A stretch of 64,000 bases of DNA from positions 20,131,063 through 20,195,062 of the forward strand of contig OZ017795.1 in NCBI GenBank assembly GCA_963969395.1. Direction: 5' to 3'. Every line of letters begins with the position of its first letter. The stretch's first letter is position 1. This stretch comes from Pseudoscleropodium purum (Eukaryota > Streptophyta > Bryopsida > Hypnales > Brachytheciaceae). Below are positions 24,773 to 36,239 of the stretch, piece by piece. The notes below the pieces were generated by a model. The model was given only the letters and a program-made list of their open reading frames with translations, made no database searches and was not told where the DNA came from. Made by a program: the position numbers and the translations under genes.

Positions 24773-25585
24773 TCTGTGAGATTAGGTGTTTTAGAGTTCC
24801 TTTTTTGAAAGAGGCTCGTTCGCAGTTGCGGTGAGATTATAACAGTGTTGTGAGAGTTTTGATTGACAGAATGTTGCTATCGCTTAGATTTTCAGCTCAT
24901 TTAAAGCTTGTATTCCGTTCTTGTGAATTTCCTATCCTTGATCCAAGCTTCGTTATGGTTTTAGATTTGAATTCGAGGATTTAGGATGTTAAATAATATT
25001 ACATCGTGTATTTTGCTTTTATTTCTCGCATGTGAAATGAGCCGTTCTGTGAGATAGGATTACTTTTTGAAGGAGGCTCGTTTGGAGTTGCGGTAAGATG
25101 GTAACAGTGCTCAGAGATTTGATTGACAGAATGTGGCTGTCGTTTAGATTTGCATCTCCAGTTAAAGCTTGTAATCCGTTTTTGAGAATCTCCTATTCTT
25201 GATCCAAGTCTCTTTTTAGTTTAAGATTTGAGCCAAGGATTTAGGATGTGAAGCAAGATTACATCGTCCAATTTGCCTCTATTTTTCGCATCTGAAATGT
25301 ACCGTTTCTATGAGACTAGGTGTTGTAGAATTTCTTTTTGATAGTGTTGGAGGAGTCTGCAATTGCTGTGAGACAGTAACATTTTCGTGAGAGCTTTGAG
25401 TGACACAATGTTGCTATGGTTTAGATTTGCAGCTCAAGTTAATAGTTTGCAATTCATTTTTGTGAATCCCCTATTGATGACCCAAGGCGTGTTTTAGTTT
25501 AAATTTCAAACCCAAGGATTTTGGATGTGAAGCAAGATTTACATCAGAGTACAGACAAATTGACTCTCTGTTTTTGCATCGTATA
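24773..25585 (+). repeat. Three-copy tandem repeat, unit about 263-271 bp, in the TrmH leader
   Basis: Units start near 24773, 25044 and 25307 with CTGTGAGATTAGG, CTGTGAGATAGG and CTATGAGACTAGG. Each then carries an AGGCTCGTT-like stretch, GTTGCGGTGAGA, GTAACAGT, TTGATTGACAGAATG, TTTAGATTT, TAAAGCTTGTAAT, CTATTCTTGATCCAAG, AAGGATTTAGGATGT and a GATTACATCG stretch. Each has an ATG inside AGAATGTTGCTATCG or its variant, opening short upstream frames of different lengths. The array ends just before the proposed start at 25593. Confidence 0.8.
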
Positions 25586-25592
25586 GAGAGTG

Positions 25593-28095
25593 ATGATCGT
25601 TCTGCTGACGGCATTCTTAGTGAATTGCATACTCTACTATCATCATATTTGTTCAAGTCTTGAAACTTTCGGAGTTCCAGTTGTATGCATGTCAGGGGGA
25701 TACCTTTCTCGAGGGGTAGCACTTGGTAAAGAGTACAACTTGGCATCAGCAGACGCTTCGGAAGCAGCAAGCACGGCTCATCCTTCTGAGGCCAGCTACG
25801 GTCATCATGAAGGTGTTTTTCCTTTTGGGGCTTTTTAAGTTGTGCGGCTTGTAATTTTCCATTGTCTGTTTGTCGGTGTAATCCCTCTGTTCCGTGATTT
25901 TCTCAATTGTATGACCAGCTACTTTTGGTGCTGTGCCTGATACATTGAAGGTATAATTATGAAGGGGTTGCATTTGAGGTTCAAGTTCTTAGCGCATGTG
26001 CAATGCCGCATCAGTTCATTAAATATGTGTGAGGTCACCCTTAATTTGGTTCTACCATTTGATACTTTCGCGAGAGTTGATTGCTTAGAAGTGACTTAAA
26101 AGAGTTCTGCACTTGCTTTTTGTAGCTTTTAGACGAAGGCGTGGGCGAACAGAATTTAGTGACCCAATATGAAGAAGCGGCACGTTGCTTAGCCAGTTCC
26201 CAAGAGGAGAGCACATTGGATAACTCCAATTTGTCCACAGCTGAGAGTACGCAGCGGTGGTTTCCACATGACGATTGTTTCAAGGTCGATGAGAAGACTT
26301 TGACAAGTTCTGAAGTTATCTCAATGCTGTCTCCATTCTTAGCTGATGAACGTAAGCAAAGGATTAAGGAGGTTATTGCAAATCGCACATACTCTGTATG
26401 TATTGCGGTTGAGGGACTCTTGGAACTTGGCAACATCTCTGCTGTTTTCCGCTCAGCTGATGCTCTAGGATTTCAATCCGTTCATGTTATAAGTAATGAT
26501 ACTAAGAAGAAGTAAGTTTCTTACTCTGCACTATTTCAGATTCCATAACTCTGGTGTGTGCATCTGATAGAATGGAGACCACTGTCTCCATAAGTATTGG
26601 CTCTAAAATGGTGTTGCCTTAGAAATGTCACAGTATTCATTGTGGGGACTCAAAATTGTTCCTTGTTATTGTGTGCTGTTTTTCATGATAAACTGCGTAT
26701 TTACCGAGTAAGAATCGTAAAGGCAACAGTATTATCATATCTTAAGAGTGACTCGCAGGTCGCATGGAACAGTCGACAGTCCTATTTGTACGATTTTAAT
26801 TTCTTGTGCTGCTCTTAATGTGGCTTTGACTGGGATATTTTGCAGATATAAGAAGAACCGGAAAGTTAGTAGGGGTACAGAGCAGTGGTTGGACGCAGAA
26901 ATGTGGGAGAGTTCAAGTGATTGCATCGCCGCTCTACGAAAACGGGGCTATCGCATTGCTGTTACACACATCGCCCCTGACACAGTGAGTTTCTATGAAA
27001 GTGAACTTTTGTCTGCAGGAGCTCTGACGATTTTATCCAAGCATTTAATTTGAATTGTTTCAATTTTTGCTGTTTATTGCCGTTCTGATTGTGACTGGTG
27101 GCTGACAGGTTTCAATTCAGGATATGGACTGGACCATACCAACAGCTGTTTTCTTGGGTAGTGAGTGCAAGTAAGTCTAGAGAATCCACTGAAAAATAGT
27201 ATCAGAAATTCCTACCCTTAATTCCTACGATAGGAGAGAGATGATTTAAAGTGTTAGCCGCAGAGTTTACTTAGTCTGTCAATAGCTCGTTTTTGCATGT
27301 TTTTTGTTGGTCAGTAGGTCATCGAAAGTTAATTAATTCTTTTTAGAAGTGGTCCGTTTTTTCTCTTGGGCCAATGAATGCATGTTCTGTACGGTGGCTT
27401 TGAAACTTTTTGTGTGATTATAGAGATCGTACCTTCCTGCAGTGGTGCAAGTGAGGAAGCAATAGGACAATCTGATATCCGTTGTTGCATTCCAATGGCG
27501 GGCATGGTGGAGTCTTTCAATGTCTCAGTGGCTGCCGGAATACTCATGTATCATGCTTCTCGCGACAGGATTACCCGCTCTGTAAGCATTCATTCTACTT
27601 TCTTTCACGTTTTGAAATAGTCATTTGATGAGTTAGTAGATTGGCATTCAAAGCATCTGCGCTGGTAACCTTCTCTTCTGCCACTTTTCTTTCGGACGGC
27701 AGTTCGTTAACGGAATCTGGCACAGAATGCATCCTCTTTTGGAAATTTCGCCTTGAGTCTCTAGTTAATGGGCTCGTATCAAAGTACTTGGAAGAATAAG
27801 TGTCTGTTGATAGAATGAAACTAGCTAACATACTAACGTCATGCGATTTTGTACTGGTATGTTTTTTGCTCATGGGTCATAGGGGACCCACGGTGACATA
27901 TCCCCACATGACAGAAAAATACTGGAAGCGGTGTTCTGCTCGCGTCATACCGGTCATCGTCACACTGTTCCAATCTTAGAGCGTCTGCTGGAGAAGAAGG
28001 TACAAGCTCCAGATGCTCCTTCAATGCGAATTTTCAGTAACGAGTTCCTTGCTTCTATCGAAGATGACGAACAGCCCGAGGATGTCCAAATGTAG
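25593..28095 (+). CDS. TrmH/SpoU-family RNA 2'-O-ribose methyltransferase
   Basis: Exons 25593-25812, 26133-26511, 26846-26984, 27109-27170, 27443-27581 and 27883-28095 give 383 residues. All junctions are GT-AG with matching phase. Such enzymes (SPOUT class, trefoil-knot fold) transfer a methyl group from AdoMet to a ribose 2'-OH of tRNA or rRNA. Visible motifs: motif 1 NISAVFRSADALGF (174-187), with Arg180 at the position of the catalytic arginine of bacterial TrmH; motif 2 FLGSE (261-265); motif 3 IPMAGMVESFNVSVA (283-297). About 160 residues precede the domain. The first 70 are the least certain: ATG 25593 follows an in-frame TAG, and a start at the next ATG (MSGGYL) is possible. The target RNA and the compartment cannot be told from sequence. 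Confidence 0.85.
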
Positions 28096-30854
28096 CAGAT
28101 GCATATCCGGGGGACTAGTAATTTCTGGGATTCGCAAATTCTAAAATCAAGAACGCGGGAAGAGTCTTTATGAAAGCCCCAATGTCTCTGAGGATACCTG
28201 CTTCCCAGCGTCCTAAACCAATGAATTCGAACACGATTACATCGGCTTTCCACCAGGTAATACAAACCTCCAGAATATTAGCGTTTCCTTTATAGCTTCA
28301 GGTAATACTCTTTCTGAACATACGAAGATACGCATCGTGAATGACTGGCAGTTTTGTTCATTAATTACTTTGAGAATGCGACATTCTTGCATTTGCTCCT
28401 CGATGCCAACCAAGAAATCTAGGTCTGAACGTCTGAAACTCCTCAGTGGAGAACTTTGCCACAGTGAAGTGTGCCGATGTACTGTACTTGAACCATCGTA
28501 TACTTTAATGTACGCGCTTTGTTTGATGGATCTCTTATTAAGCCTTCAAGGACGGACTGGCGACTGTGGAAATCATCTATTTTGGTACTCTGTCTATAAT
28601 TGGTATAAAAAAAATCTCAAAGCACTAGTTGGAAGTCAAACTATTGTAGAAGACTTCCCCTTTTCACACAAAATTTGGAGGATGAATAGTTGCACTTCTA
28701 CCCTAAATTGAAAGATTCCTTCTTTCATTTGACACAAAACATTTGTGGCATTGTTTATGGGTTAAATGAAGTTGTGAAATCAAAGAGTATTTTAGAGCAA
28801 GCAATATATTTGAAGATTTATTGGACTTATGTTGCCAAAATCAACTTTAGTTGCAATTCCAATTCAAAGTTTCACAAGTTTTGCACTTTGTAGAGAACTT
28901 TTTATTTGAACATTACAAGGCAATGATGCCATGGGCACCTATTGTGTCATTTAAAGAATTTTGCATATGAAAATACAATTGGTATTTTTGATCTTGCATA
29001 ATTAACATTCAATTCCTATACAATCCCAATTAAGCAAACCAAATTTCAGCTTGAAAAAACCAAAATTTTATTTTGGTGGATTGTTTCATTTAACATTGAT
29101 GATTTTGTATGATACTTTATCAAAAAACATTGGTGTTGAATTTTTTTAATTCAATTTCATAGATATGAAGGAAACATCTATATGCACATCCAAAGGAGGG
29201 GGGGCAATGAGTGATAGCAGTAGAAAATTATGTGCAAACAAATGATAGGGTGCCTAAAAAACATTTGAAATAAAAAAAAATATAATTTGTTTTTTTATAC
29301 TATAGGGTACAAAAATGCCATGCCATGTCTTCAAACTACTATAGGATATAAATAAATAGGTTCAATTAGAAAAAATTAAACTTAGGATATTTCCTTTTTA
29401 CTCTTTATTTTGGCCAAAAGTATTAAATGTTGTTGCCTTGTGAATGGCATATTCTAAGTGTTCAATGATTTTATAAACTTTATTGATTTCTATAATAGAC
29501 GTTGATTTGTTGTAGGTGTTTGTCATTTAATTTTGGAAATTGGTGGTTCTTGTTCGAGGCCCTCTGTTTGTCATACATCAAACCCTAAACCCTTAAATCG
29601 TCCCTTTGTTCTAATACATTCATTTATATAGATTTTATACTAGAAACTCTCAAAACGCCACTACATAAGTGCATTTATGGTGTTTTAGGGTTCTAGTTTA
29701 GATTATAAAATCCATTTACTAATTTCAATTGAAAAAGGGTTGAATTTCAATGGGGTTGGAAAAAAAATGATGTAAAAAAACTACATTAGAAAGAAAAATT
29801 TATAATGAGATAGTATATGATATATTCATGGCATTTGAAAATTAAAATTAATGTATGTCCTTTTTTTAATGATCCAAATTAGAAAATTATATAATCATAG
29901 AGTGCCAAAAAAATAGTAGACAAAAAATAATACCCTCCTATAATTAGTGGGTGTTTGCACGTCTATTTTTATTTTTTTCATGGACTACACCCCATGAGGT
30001 ACATCCACAATACTTTGAAAAGTAACTTTATTATATGAAAAAAATTAATTTTTTGTTTATTTCTTCACTTAATTGATTTAACATTATAGGAAAATGAAGG
30101 TTTTGCAACTACTAAGAACACCTCTTTTTTTAATTGCATAGGACATTTGTGACTAGTACAAATTAGAGGACTTGTAGTTACTAAAGACAAGTTGCTCTTG
30201 GAATTCTAGTTACAAAAAATAATAGGGATGTTTGTCATCCAATAGCCTAATTGAAACTTCATCAACATAATCTTCTAACTTAGTTGCTATGTGGTATTTA
30301 CTGTCACAAAGATTTTATAGATTTTATTGATTTGTAGATTTTGAAATTTTAATTTGCTTCTTTTTTAGATTTCAAAAGTACAAATATTAATATTTAAAAG
30401 ATTTTACTTGTTTAGGAAACATTGAAAAAACACTTGTCTAAGATGTTTGAAAACTTCTTAAGTATCCAATATTTTAGATTTCTATAGGCTGTAGAAATCT
30501 ACAAACCATAAAATTTTTAGAATTCTATTAACAAAATCCATACACAATTCATTACATGAGAGTACAACAACTTTAAAATCTTATATGTCCAACCTAATGG
30601 TATTTGTAACAATTGATATAGAAAAATTGGGAAAACCACAATCATTGTACAATTGCAAATATTTCTTAGTTGAATTTTAGATGCAATTTCTAGTCAATTT
30701 GTAGTCACTATCTAGTTGTATTTAGGTATTAGAAAAAGTTTGAACTGTGAAAGAGCCCTTCGAGAGTTGACATACAAAGCTATTTATTGAAGGCTAGAGT
30801 TGATAGTCAAATTGCAAGTATACAAATATGTACATAATTGTATCACTACCTTGT
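28096..30854. other. AT-rich gene-free stretch
   Basis: The first 200-300 bp should hold the 3' UTR of the methyltransferase gene. The rest has no family-like coding sequence and is dominated by A/T tracts. Confidence 0.5.
28565..28765 (+). repeat. Dispersed repeat, partner of 290-480
   Basis: Shares the block order given for 290-480, including GAAATCATC-TTTTGGTAC and CTTTTCACACAAAATT-GGATGA. Same orientation, diverged. Confidence 0.5.
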
Positions 30855-31255
30855 ATGAATTTCATCAAGTGCCCATGAACTTGTTAAAATAAAGAATTCA
30901 CTCATTGCACCAAGGATTTGAATGACAAAAAGTACTTAATGTCTAATTGTCCAATAAGAAGCATTTCATTTTGCAAAACATCATGAGCATCAAGTATCCA
31001 TGGACTTTTCAAAATAAAGAATTCATTCATAGTGCCAAGGATTCAAATGATAAGAAATACCTAGTGTCTCATTGTCTAATAAGAAAACATTTCATTACAC
31101 AAACATCATAAGCCACTAGTACTTGGTTGAACCAAATTTGTCTTTCTCCATCTAGAGTATTCCCTCAATGTATTAAAGATTTGAATGACAAGAAGTACCT
31201 AATGTCCTATTGCCCACTATAAGGCATGCATTTGTATAAACATCATGATGTCAAA
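30855..31255 (+). repeat. Tandem repeat, about three units of 118-130 bp
   Basis: Units near 30860, 30990 and 31130 repeat ATCA-GTGCC-ATG-ACTT, AAATAAAGAATTCA(T)TCAT, CCAAGGATT-AAATGA, AAG-AAGTACCTAATGTC, ATTGTC-AATAAGAA-CATTTCATT and ACATCATGAGC. The third unit is the most diverged. Non-coding. Confidence 0.7.
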
Positions 31256-31629
31256 AATGGGTGGAAATAGGGGAAAAATATAATTCTTTCTTTGACATGT
31301 ATTTAAATCCAATCAAGGTCCTCAATCAAGGCCACTCTAGAAGGCACTTCAAAGGCCTAAATTCCTTCTTATGTTTTTTGTGAATTGGTAGATAGATATA
31401 GTGGATTCCATGGAGCATAGACTTGCCCATGTCAACAACTTTGATAAATATTGAATGGTGAATACTTCACATTCATTCTAAATTTGAACTTCGTTATACC
31501 CTACCTTTCATTCTACGACTACTTTGCAACTACTTTCCAACTACAACAATATACATGTAAGATTTAGTGCTAGTTTCAAGGACTATAGTCATAAAATAGT
31601 CATATAAGACACTTAGTTCTTCTTTAAGA
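31256..31629. other. Gene-free stretch
   Basis: AT-rich, nothing recognisable on either strand. Confidence 0.4.
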
Positions 31630-32215
31630 CCTATAGGTTCAAACACAATTTTTTGACAATTTTTGATAGCTCACTAAGAATAAAAAAAAATCTTTGAAAT
31701 TTTCACACAACATATACATGAGGAGTAGCTTTAAAGTGCAACAATTTTTATAATTTTGATTAAATGGTTAAAATTTTATTGAATAATATGTAATTTTCAT
31801 TGCCTAGTGAATAGCTCGAGCAACTAAAAAAAATCACTTTCCTAAGAAATAAATAATCGAAATTGTTTTTCTAGATTTATATTTATATATAGAAAGCATT
31901 GAATCATTCTATTTTCATTAATGAGATGAAAGTTATGACTTCAGAGGAATTTTAGTTTGCTGGTAGTTATGGAATCTCTACTCTAGAATCAACTTTGAGG
32001 TCCTTTATATAACTCTATTTTTCATATTTTTGAATGAAAAAAAATAACCCATGGATGTAGATTGTTTATAACTTCATTACAACCATTGGGACTAGCAATT
32101 TTCAATTCCATTTTACTAAATTCATAACAATTTAGTATTTTTGATCACTCTCTAGTTCTTTCTACTTATTATTTTTTTCAAGCATGAATATGAAATATTT
32201 TTTGTTTGAAAATTT
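31630..32215 (+). repeat. Dispersed repeat family, copy C
   Basis: Plus-strand copy matching the complement of about 6500-7070. Shared blocks are TAGCTCACTA, GAGGAGTAGCTT, GCAACAATTTTTATAATTTTGA, GGTTAAAATTTTATTG, TTTTCATTGCCT, GAATCATTCTATTTTCATT, CAACTTTGAGGTCCTTTATAT and ATTTAGTATTTTTGATCA. Confidence 0.65.
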
Positions 32216-32239
32216 TTATATGTATTTCTAACTTATTCC

Positions 32240-33125
32240 TTCAACATATTATGAAGAGTAATAAGTTGTAGGATCTACACATTTTTGTGTAAGAAATTTG
32301 AAAGATGGAATCTAACCATTTGGAAAGAATTGAATATACTTTTAAAATTTTAAAATTCAAGAAATTCAATCTTGCAATTGGTAATGTTTCTTATTTTGAA
32401 ATTTTAGGGGGGTATACTGTAACAATATAACCAAAGGATTATACAATTTGATTTGTTAATGAATAAATATAGATGAAGACTTTAGCCTTGCTTTAGGTTT
32501 AAGTACTTAATTTGAAGTAGTTTTGGGCCTAAAAACATTAAAAAACTTTTAATATCCTCATTAAAGAAATCAATGACATTATTAAAGAAGTCTATATTTA
32601 GTTTCTCTTACCTTGATTTTGACCTTGACAACTTGTAAAAAGAAGTTCTTTTTATAATTTTTTCTAAACCACCATATACTTTAGACCACTATGAGTTCCA
32701 AATTTCACTAGAACTTTTGTAGGATAGTGGAGTATGTGTAGAATGTATCATTTTTGAGCAATTGCATGCATGCATTGCTAAAACAGTTTACCTTCACTTT
32801 TAAAAATATTCACCACTCCAATTGCTCAATAAATTAGAGTACTTCTAAGAATCTCTTTTTAATATTAACCAATTGTAGTAGCCACATAATTCTCCTAGTG
32901 TAAGCTTGAATCATTGCAAAAGAAGCAACTACAATACTATAGAGAGTTGCAAGTTGTAGGATCTATACATTTTCAGATAAAAAGCTTGAAAGATTAAAAT
33001 CTAACTATTTGCAAAAAATTGAAAATACTTCTTTTTGAAATCCAAACACAATGATCTTGCAATTGGTAAGGTTTCATATTTTGAAATTGTTAGGTACTCT
33101 AACAAGTTAACTAAAGGATCCTACA
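32240..33125 (+). repeat. Direct repeat pair of about 200 bp, separated by about 475 bp
   Basis: Copies at about 32240-32450 and 32925-33125 share AAGTTGTAGGATCTA, TACATTTT, TTGAAAGAT, ATCTAAC, ATTTG-AAA-AATTGAA, TCTTGCAATTGGTAA and TATTTTGAAATT. Between them is unmatched AT-rich sequence. Confidence 0.65.
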
Positions 33126-34549
33126 AAAAAATAAATGGAGATAAATATTTTACCTTTCCTTCAAAGTCTAATATTTTGAAGCAATTTTCAACCTTGAAAC
33201 ATGAAAGAACTTAAGGGATTAAACCAAGCACATTTCTTTGACAAACACTATTGAAAATGAAAAAGCTCTTACTTGTTAATTACACAAAAGAACACTGTAG
33301 TTTGTTGAAATCCAAAAACATTATTTGATTGTAACATGGAAAAAGTTACAAGAGGTCAAAGTTGAATTGACAGATTTTCTAAAACCATGCCCAATTTTCA
33401 ATCTTGAAGAGAGTGCAACAAACATCTACTTTTTCACAAACTTTTCTAGAGCTCGATCCCACCTTAGTATGCAGCTCATTTCACTTGTAGCCATTAACAT
33501 TCTTACTCGTGGCCTTTGTATGCAAGCTAGGTAGAATACGAGCCTGTGCAAGCTTGTTGCATTTTCCCACTCCACACTACATCTGCTTCATAGCGTCTCC
33601 TGATCCGTCCACGCATTACAATGCTCCCAATATGAATTGATTCACTGGTGAGGAACATAGTCTCTTCTAAACACAACGCTGAATCCGCTCCAAGGATTTA
33701 GATCCCGTCAGCCTACTCCAATTTATCCTGTCGGAGTTGTGCAGTTTCACTATAACAGCATCTTAACTGTGGAAGAAAGAACGGTCAACTTCAAAATATC
33801 ACAAAGAAACCCTAAAACTGAACAATTAAGGTTCCTAGTTAGAAATCCAAAGAACACTTTAGTTACAATCTCAGGAAATTGCAGATAGTGGCTGAGTTTG
33901 CCTCAAACGACTGCAATGCAAAAAAAAAAACTTTGTCTCCGAACTAACAGAGCTCGACAAAGATGAAGGTAAAATTGAAGAGCTCACTTAAGCATCCAGA
34001 CCTTCCATTACAATGCCAAACGGCTTGGTAAGCAAGAAAGCAAAAGATCTCCACTGCCAAAAATTGGACGTGAAACTTGGATTTCTACAATCCGAATGAC
34101 TAATATAATATATTGAATGACTATAGTAGCTTATCATCAGCGGCAACCATGCCTTAAATTTGCAGGAACAGCCACAGTGTGCACCAAATTAATCCCAAGC
34201 ACTGGTGACGGCAACGGAATTCCTCAAAGAGAATTCATCGGAAGTAGAATGCGAAACTATGCCTTACATTTCGATCTGAATATTCACAAACAAAATTTCC
34301 CAGCATTCCCTCTCTGCACTACCAATAGTCACCAAATTGCAGTCATCGAGTTGTCAGCCCCCACATCAATTAGTGGATTTTCCACCGATGCAGACAGCTA
34401 GCACAAGAAGCTTCACGACCGGCACCAGATACACCAATACAAAGGCTTAAAAACTTTAGGGTAGACCCCAGCGTGCAGCCTGCAGTGGAATGGACCTTCA
34501 AGGATCGTAAGTACATGAGAAAAAAATCCGAACCTGAATGGTGGTCTTA
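33126..34549. other. Gene-free stretch and probable 3' flank of the FAS1-like gene
   Basis: A minus-strand transcript from the FAS1-like gene would run into this region. I looked here for the missing C-terminal winged-helix part of FAS1 and did not find it. A 94-residue plus-strand ATG frame (34117-34401) is antisense to this flank and unrecognised. Confidence 0.4.
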
Positions 34550-36184
34550 CTACACAGCAGCCGTGGAGGTATTCGTCGAATGCAATTTCAATGGCCAATT
34601 TGAGGTGTAAGTCTCTGATGTACCCGTGCATTCTTTGATCTTCTGTGCTATGCATCCTTGCCCTTCTAACTGTGTCTCTATGACTGCTGGCCCCATAAGA
34701 ATTTTAGGAGCGACAACGCGCATCCGAAGAGCTTGAAAACACAATCGATCGGTCTGATTCTCAACATTTGTACTCTTCTCACCCGGATGCTGCAGTAAAT
34801 CTGAAACTAGGAAAGGTCGATTCCGTTGCAACGCATGCTTGGTCACATTCTCAAGAAGCTTTAACAGGTGTTGATGTTTGCGAACCATTTGATCCATAGA
34901 TCCCGAGCTCTCGACTACCGTCGCAGAATCGCCCGGAGAAGAGGATTCTGCAGCAGTCTGACTGTCCTCCACCTCCGCTTCTTCCAAGTGCACTCCTTCA
35001 TTCTCCGACAGATATCCATCAGGGACGACAAATCCATCGGCAGCGTCCTCGTCCAATTCAGGTTCAACCTTCTCCGATTCATCTTCTTTGTCCTCACAAT
35101 CAGAAAGGCTTTCTCCTGGATCTTCTTCTTCCCATTCCTCGTCACTATCCACCTCATAATCCAGCGATGGATCTTTCCTTAGAGGGTGGCGAGGTCTAAC
35201 AGTCGAAGTCGACTTAGAAAAGGTGCCATAGAAAGCTGGCCTGTGGCTCTTGTCGAATTGCAGCAACTTCCACCTTGAATTACAGAGCTTCTTCCTGGGA
35301 GGGCTGCAGATTACATCCGCATCATCATCCAGCACGATGGTACTGTCATCAAGACTTCCATCCTCTTCCCTACTTCGTTTCGAGCTTCGTCTCTGGCCTT
35401 CGGAATTGGAGCAGCTCCCTGCATTTCCAGTAGAATCAATCTTCCGACAACTGCCCATACCAGCGCCTTGCAACCTTAGCTCCGGGAACACTGTAACCTT
35501 AGGATTCAGTCGGACTCCCCATCTCCGAAACGGTTCTGCAGATCTGCGTTTCCATTTCTCTTGCCACGAAACAACATGATTCCGCAGGAGCTCATCTTCG
35601 CTTACGATGCAAGTCGACCTCAATTCCTCATCCAGACGCAGCATCACATCCGCCATAGCCGGCTCCGAGGTTGAATTGTTCTCTTGATGGTCTGGAGATG
35701 GCGACGACCCATTCTCTCCCTCACACTGTTTCCCTTCAGGTGAGAGAGTGTCTGTCTCCTTTCGACGTACAAACCTATCCATAATATTGGCTTGTTTCTT
35801 GAGAAGCAGTTGTTTCTTCCGATCCACAGCTTCCTTCTCTTTCCTCTTTCGCTCTTTCTCGGTTTCATCCTGCTGTCTCTTCAGCTCTCTCTCTTTCCTC
35901 TTGTTCTCTTTCTCCGCCTCGACAGACTCTTTCTCTCTCCTCCTCTGCTCCTTCTCGGCCTCATCCTGCTGCTTCCTTGCCTCCTTCTCTCTCTTCTTCA
36001 GCTCCTTCTCTGCCTCCAGAGTTTCCCGCTCTTTCTTTTTCTGCGCTCTCTCGACCAACTCTTGCCGCCGCTTCAGTTCCTTTTCAGCCCGAGCAGCCTC
36101 CCTCGCAGCTCGAATCCGTTCTTTCTCCGCATCCCTCTCAGCCTTCGCTTGCCTCGCCTTCTCCCGCTCTGCCGATATCACCAT
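34550..36184 (-). CDS. FAS1: FAS1-like CAF-1 large subunit, single exon, lacking both usual ends
   Basis: An uninterrupted 544-residue frame. CAF-1 deposits new histone H3-H4 on DNA during replication, in the nucleus. Order of parts: a K/E/R-rich helix at 1-127 (KER domain), a PCNA-binding-like segment QANIMDRF at 131-138, the conserved LLQFDKSHRPAFYGTF at 307-322, the acidic ED region with LDYEVDSDEEWEEEDPGESL at 341-360 and VVPDGYLSENEG at 386-397, then a helical stretch (HLLKLLENVTKHAL) to about 500. Compared with FAS1 as I remember it from Arabidopsis (about 815 residues), some 240 N-terminal residues and the C-terminal winged-helix region are absent. After VIETQ the last 40 residues do not align with it. 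It may be a functional short form, a truncated duplicate, or have exons I missed. Start codon 36184 follows an in-frame TAG closely. Confidence 0.8.
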   Translation of the reverse strand: MVISAEREKARQAKAERDAEKERIRAAREAARAEKELKRRQELVERAQKKKERETLEAEKELKKREKEARKQQDEAEKEQRRREKESVEAEKENKRKERELKRQQDETEKERKRKEKEAVDRKKQLLLKKQANIMDRFVRRKETDTLSPEGKQCEGENGSSPSPDHQENNSTSEPAMADVMLRLDEELRSTCIVSEDELLRNHVVSWQEKWKRRSAEPFRRWGVRLNPKVTVFPELRLQGAGMGSCRKIDSTGNAGSCSNSEGQRRSSKRSREEDGSLDDSTIVLDDDADVICSPPRKKLCNSRWKLLQFDKSHRPAFYGTFSKSTSTVRPRHPLRKDPSLDYEVDSDEEWEEEDPGESLSDCEDKEDESEKVEPELDEDAADGFVVPDGYLSENEGVHLEEAEVEDSQTAAESSSPGDSATVVESSGSMDQMVRKHQHLLKLLENVTKHALQRNRPFLVSDLLQHPGEKSTNVENQTDRLCFQALRMRVVAPKILMGPAVIETQLEGQGCIAQKIKECTGTSETYTSNWPLKLHSTNTSTAAV

Positions 36185-36239
36185 ACTTGCGGAACACTAA
36201 GCTTTTCTCACTCCAATTCTAACCCGGATCGGAGGGAAG

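Noticed and set aside
25706..25812. Alternative reading of the TrmH first exon in another frame, joined at 26127
   Set aside because: It needs an acceptor inside TTTTTGTAG and a start only two codons before the junction. The acceptor at 26133 keeps the long frame with phase agreement.
29582..29596. AAACCCTAAACCC telomere-like sequence
   Set aside because: Only two units. Common by chance and as a telo-box; not an interstitial telomere.
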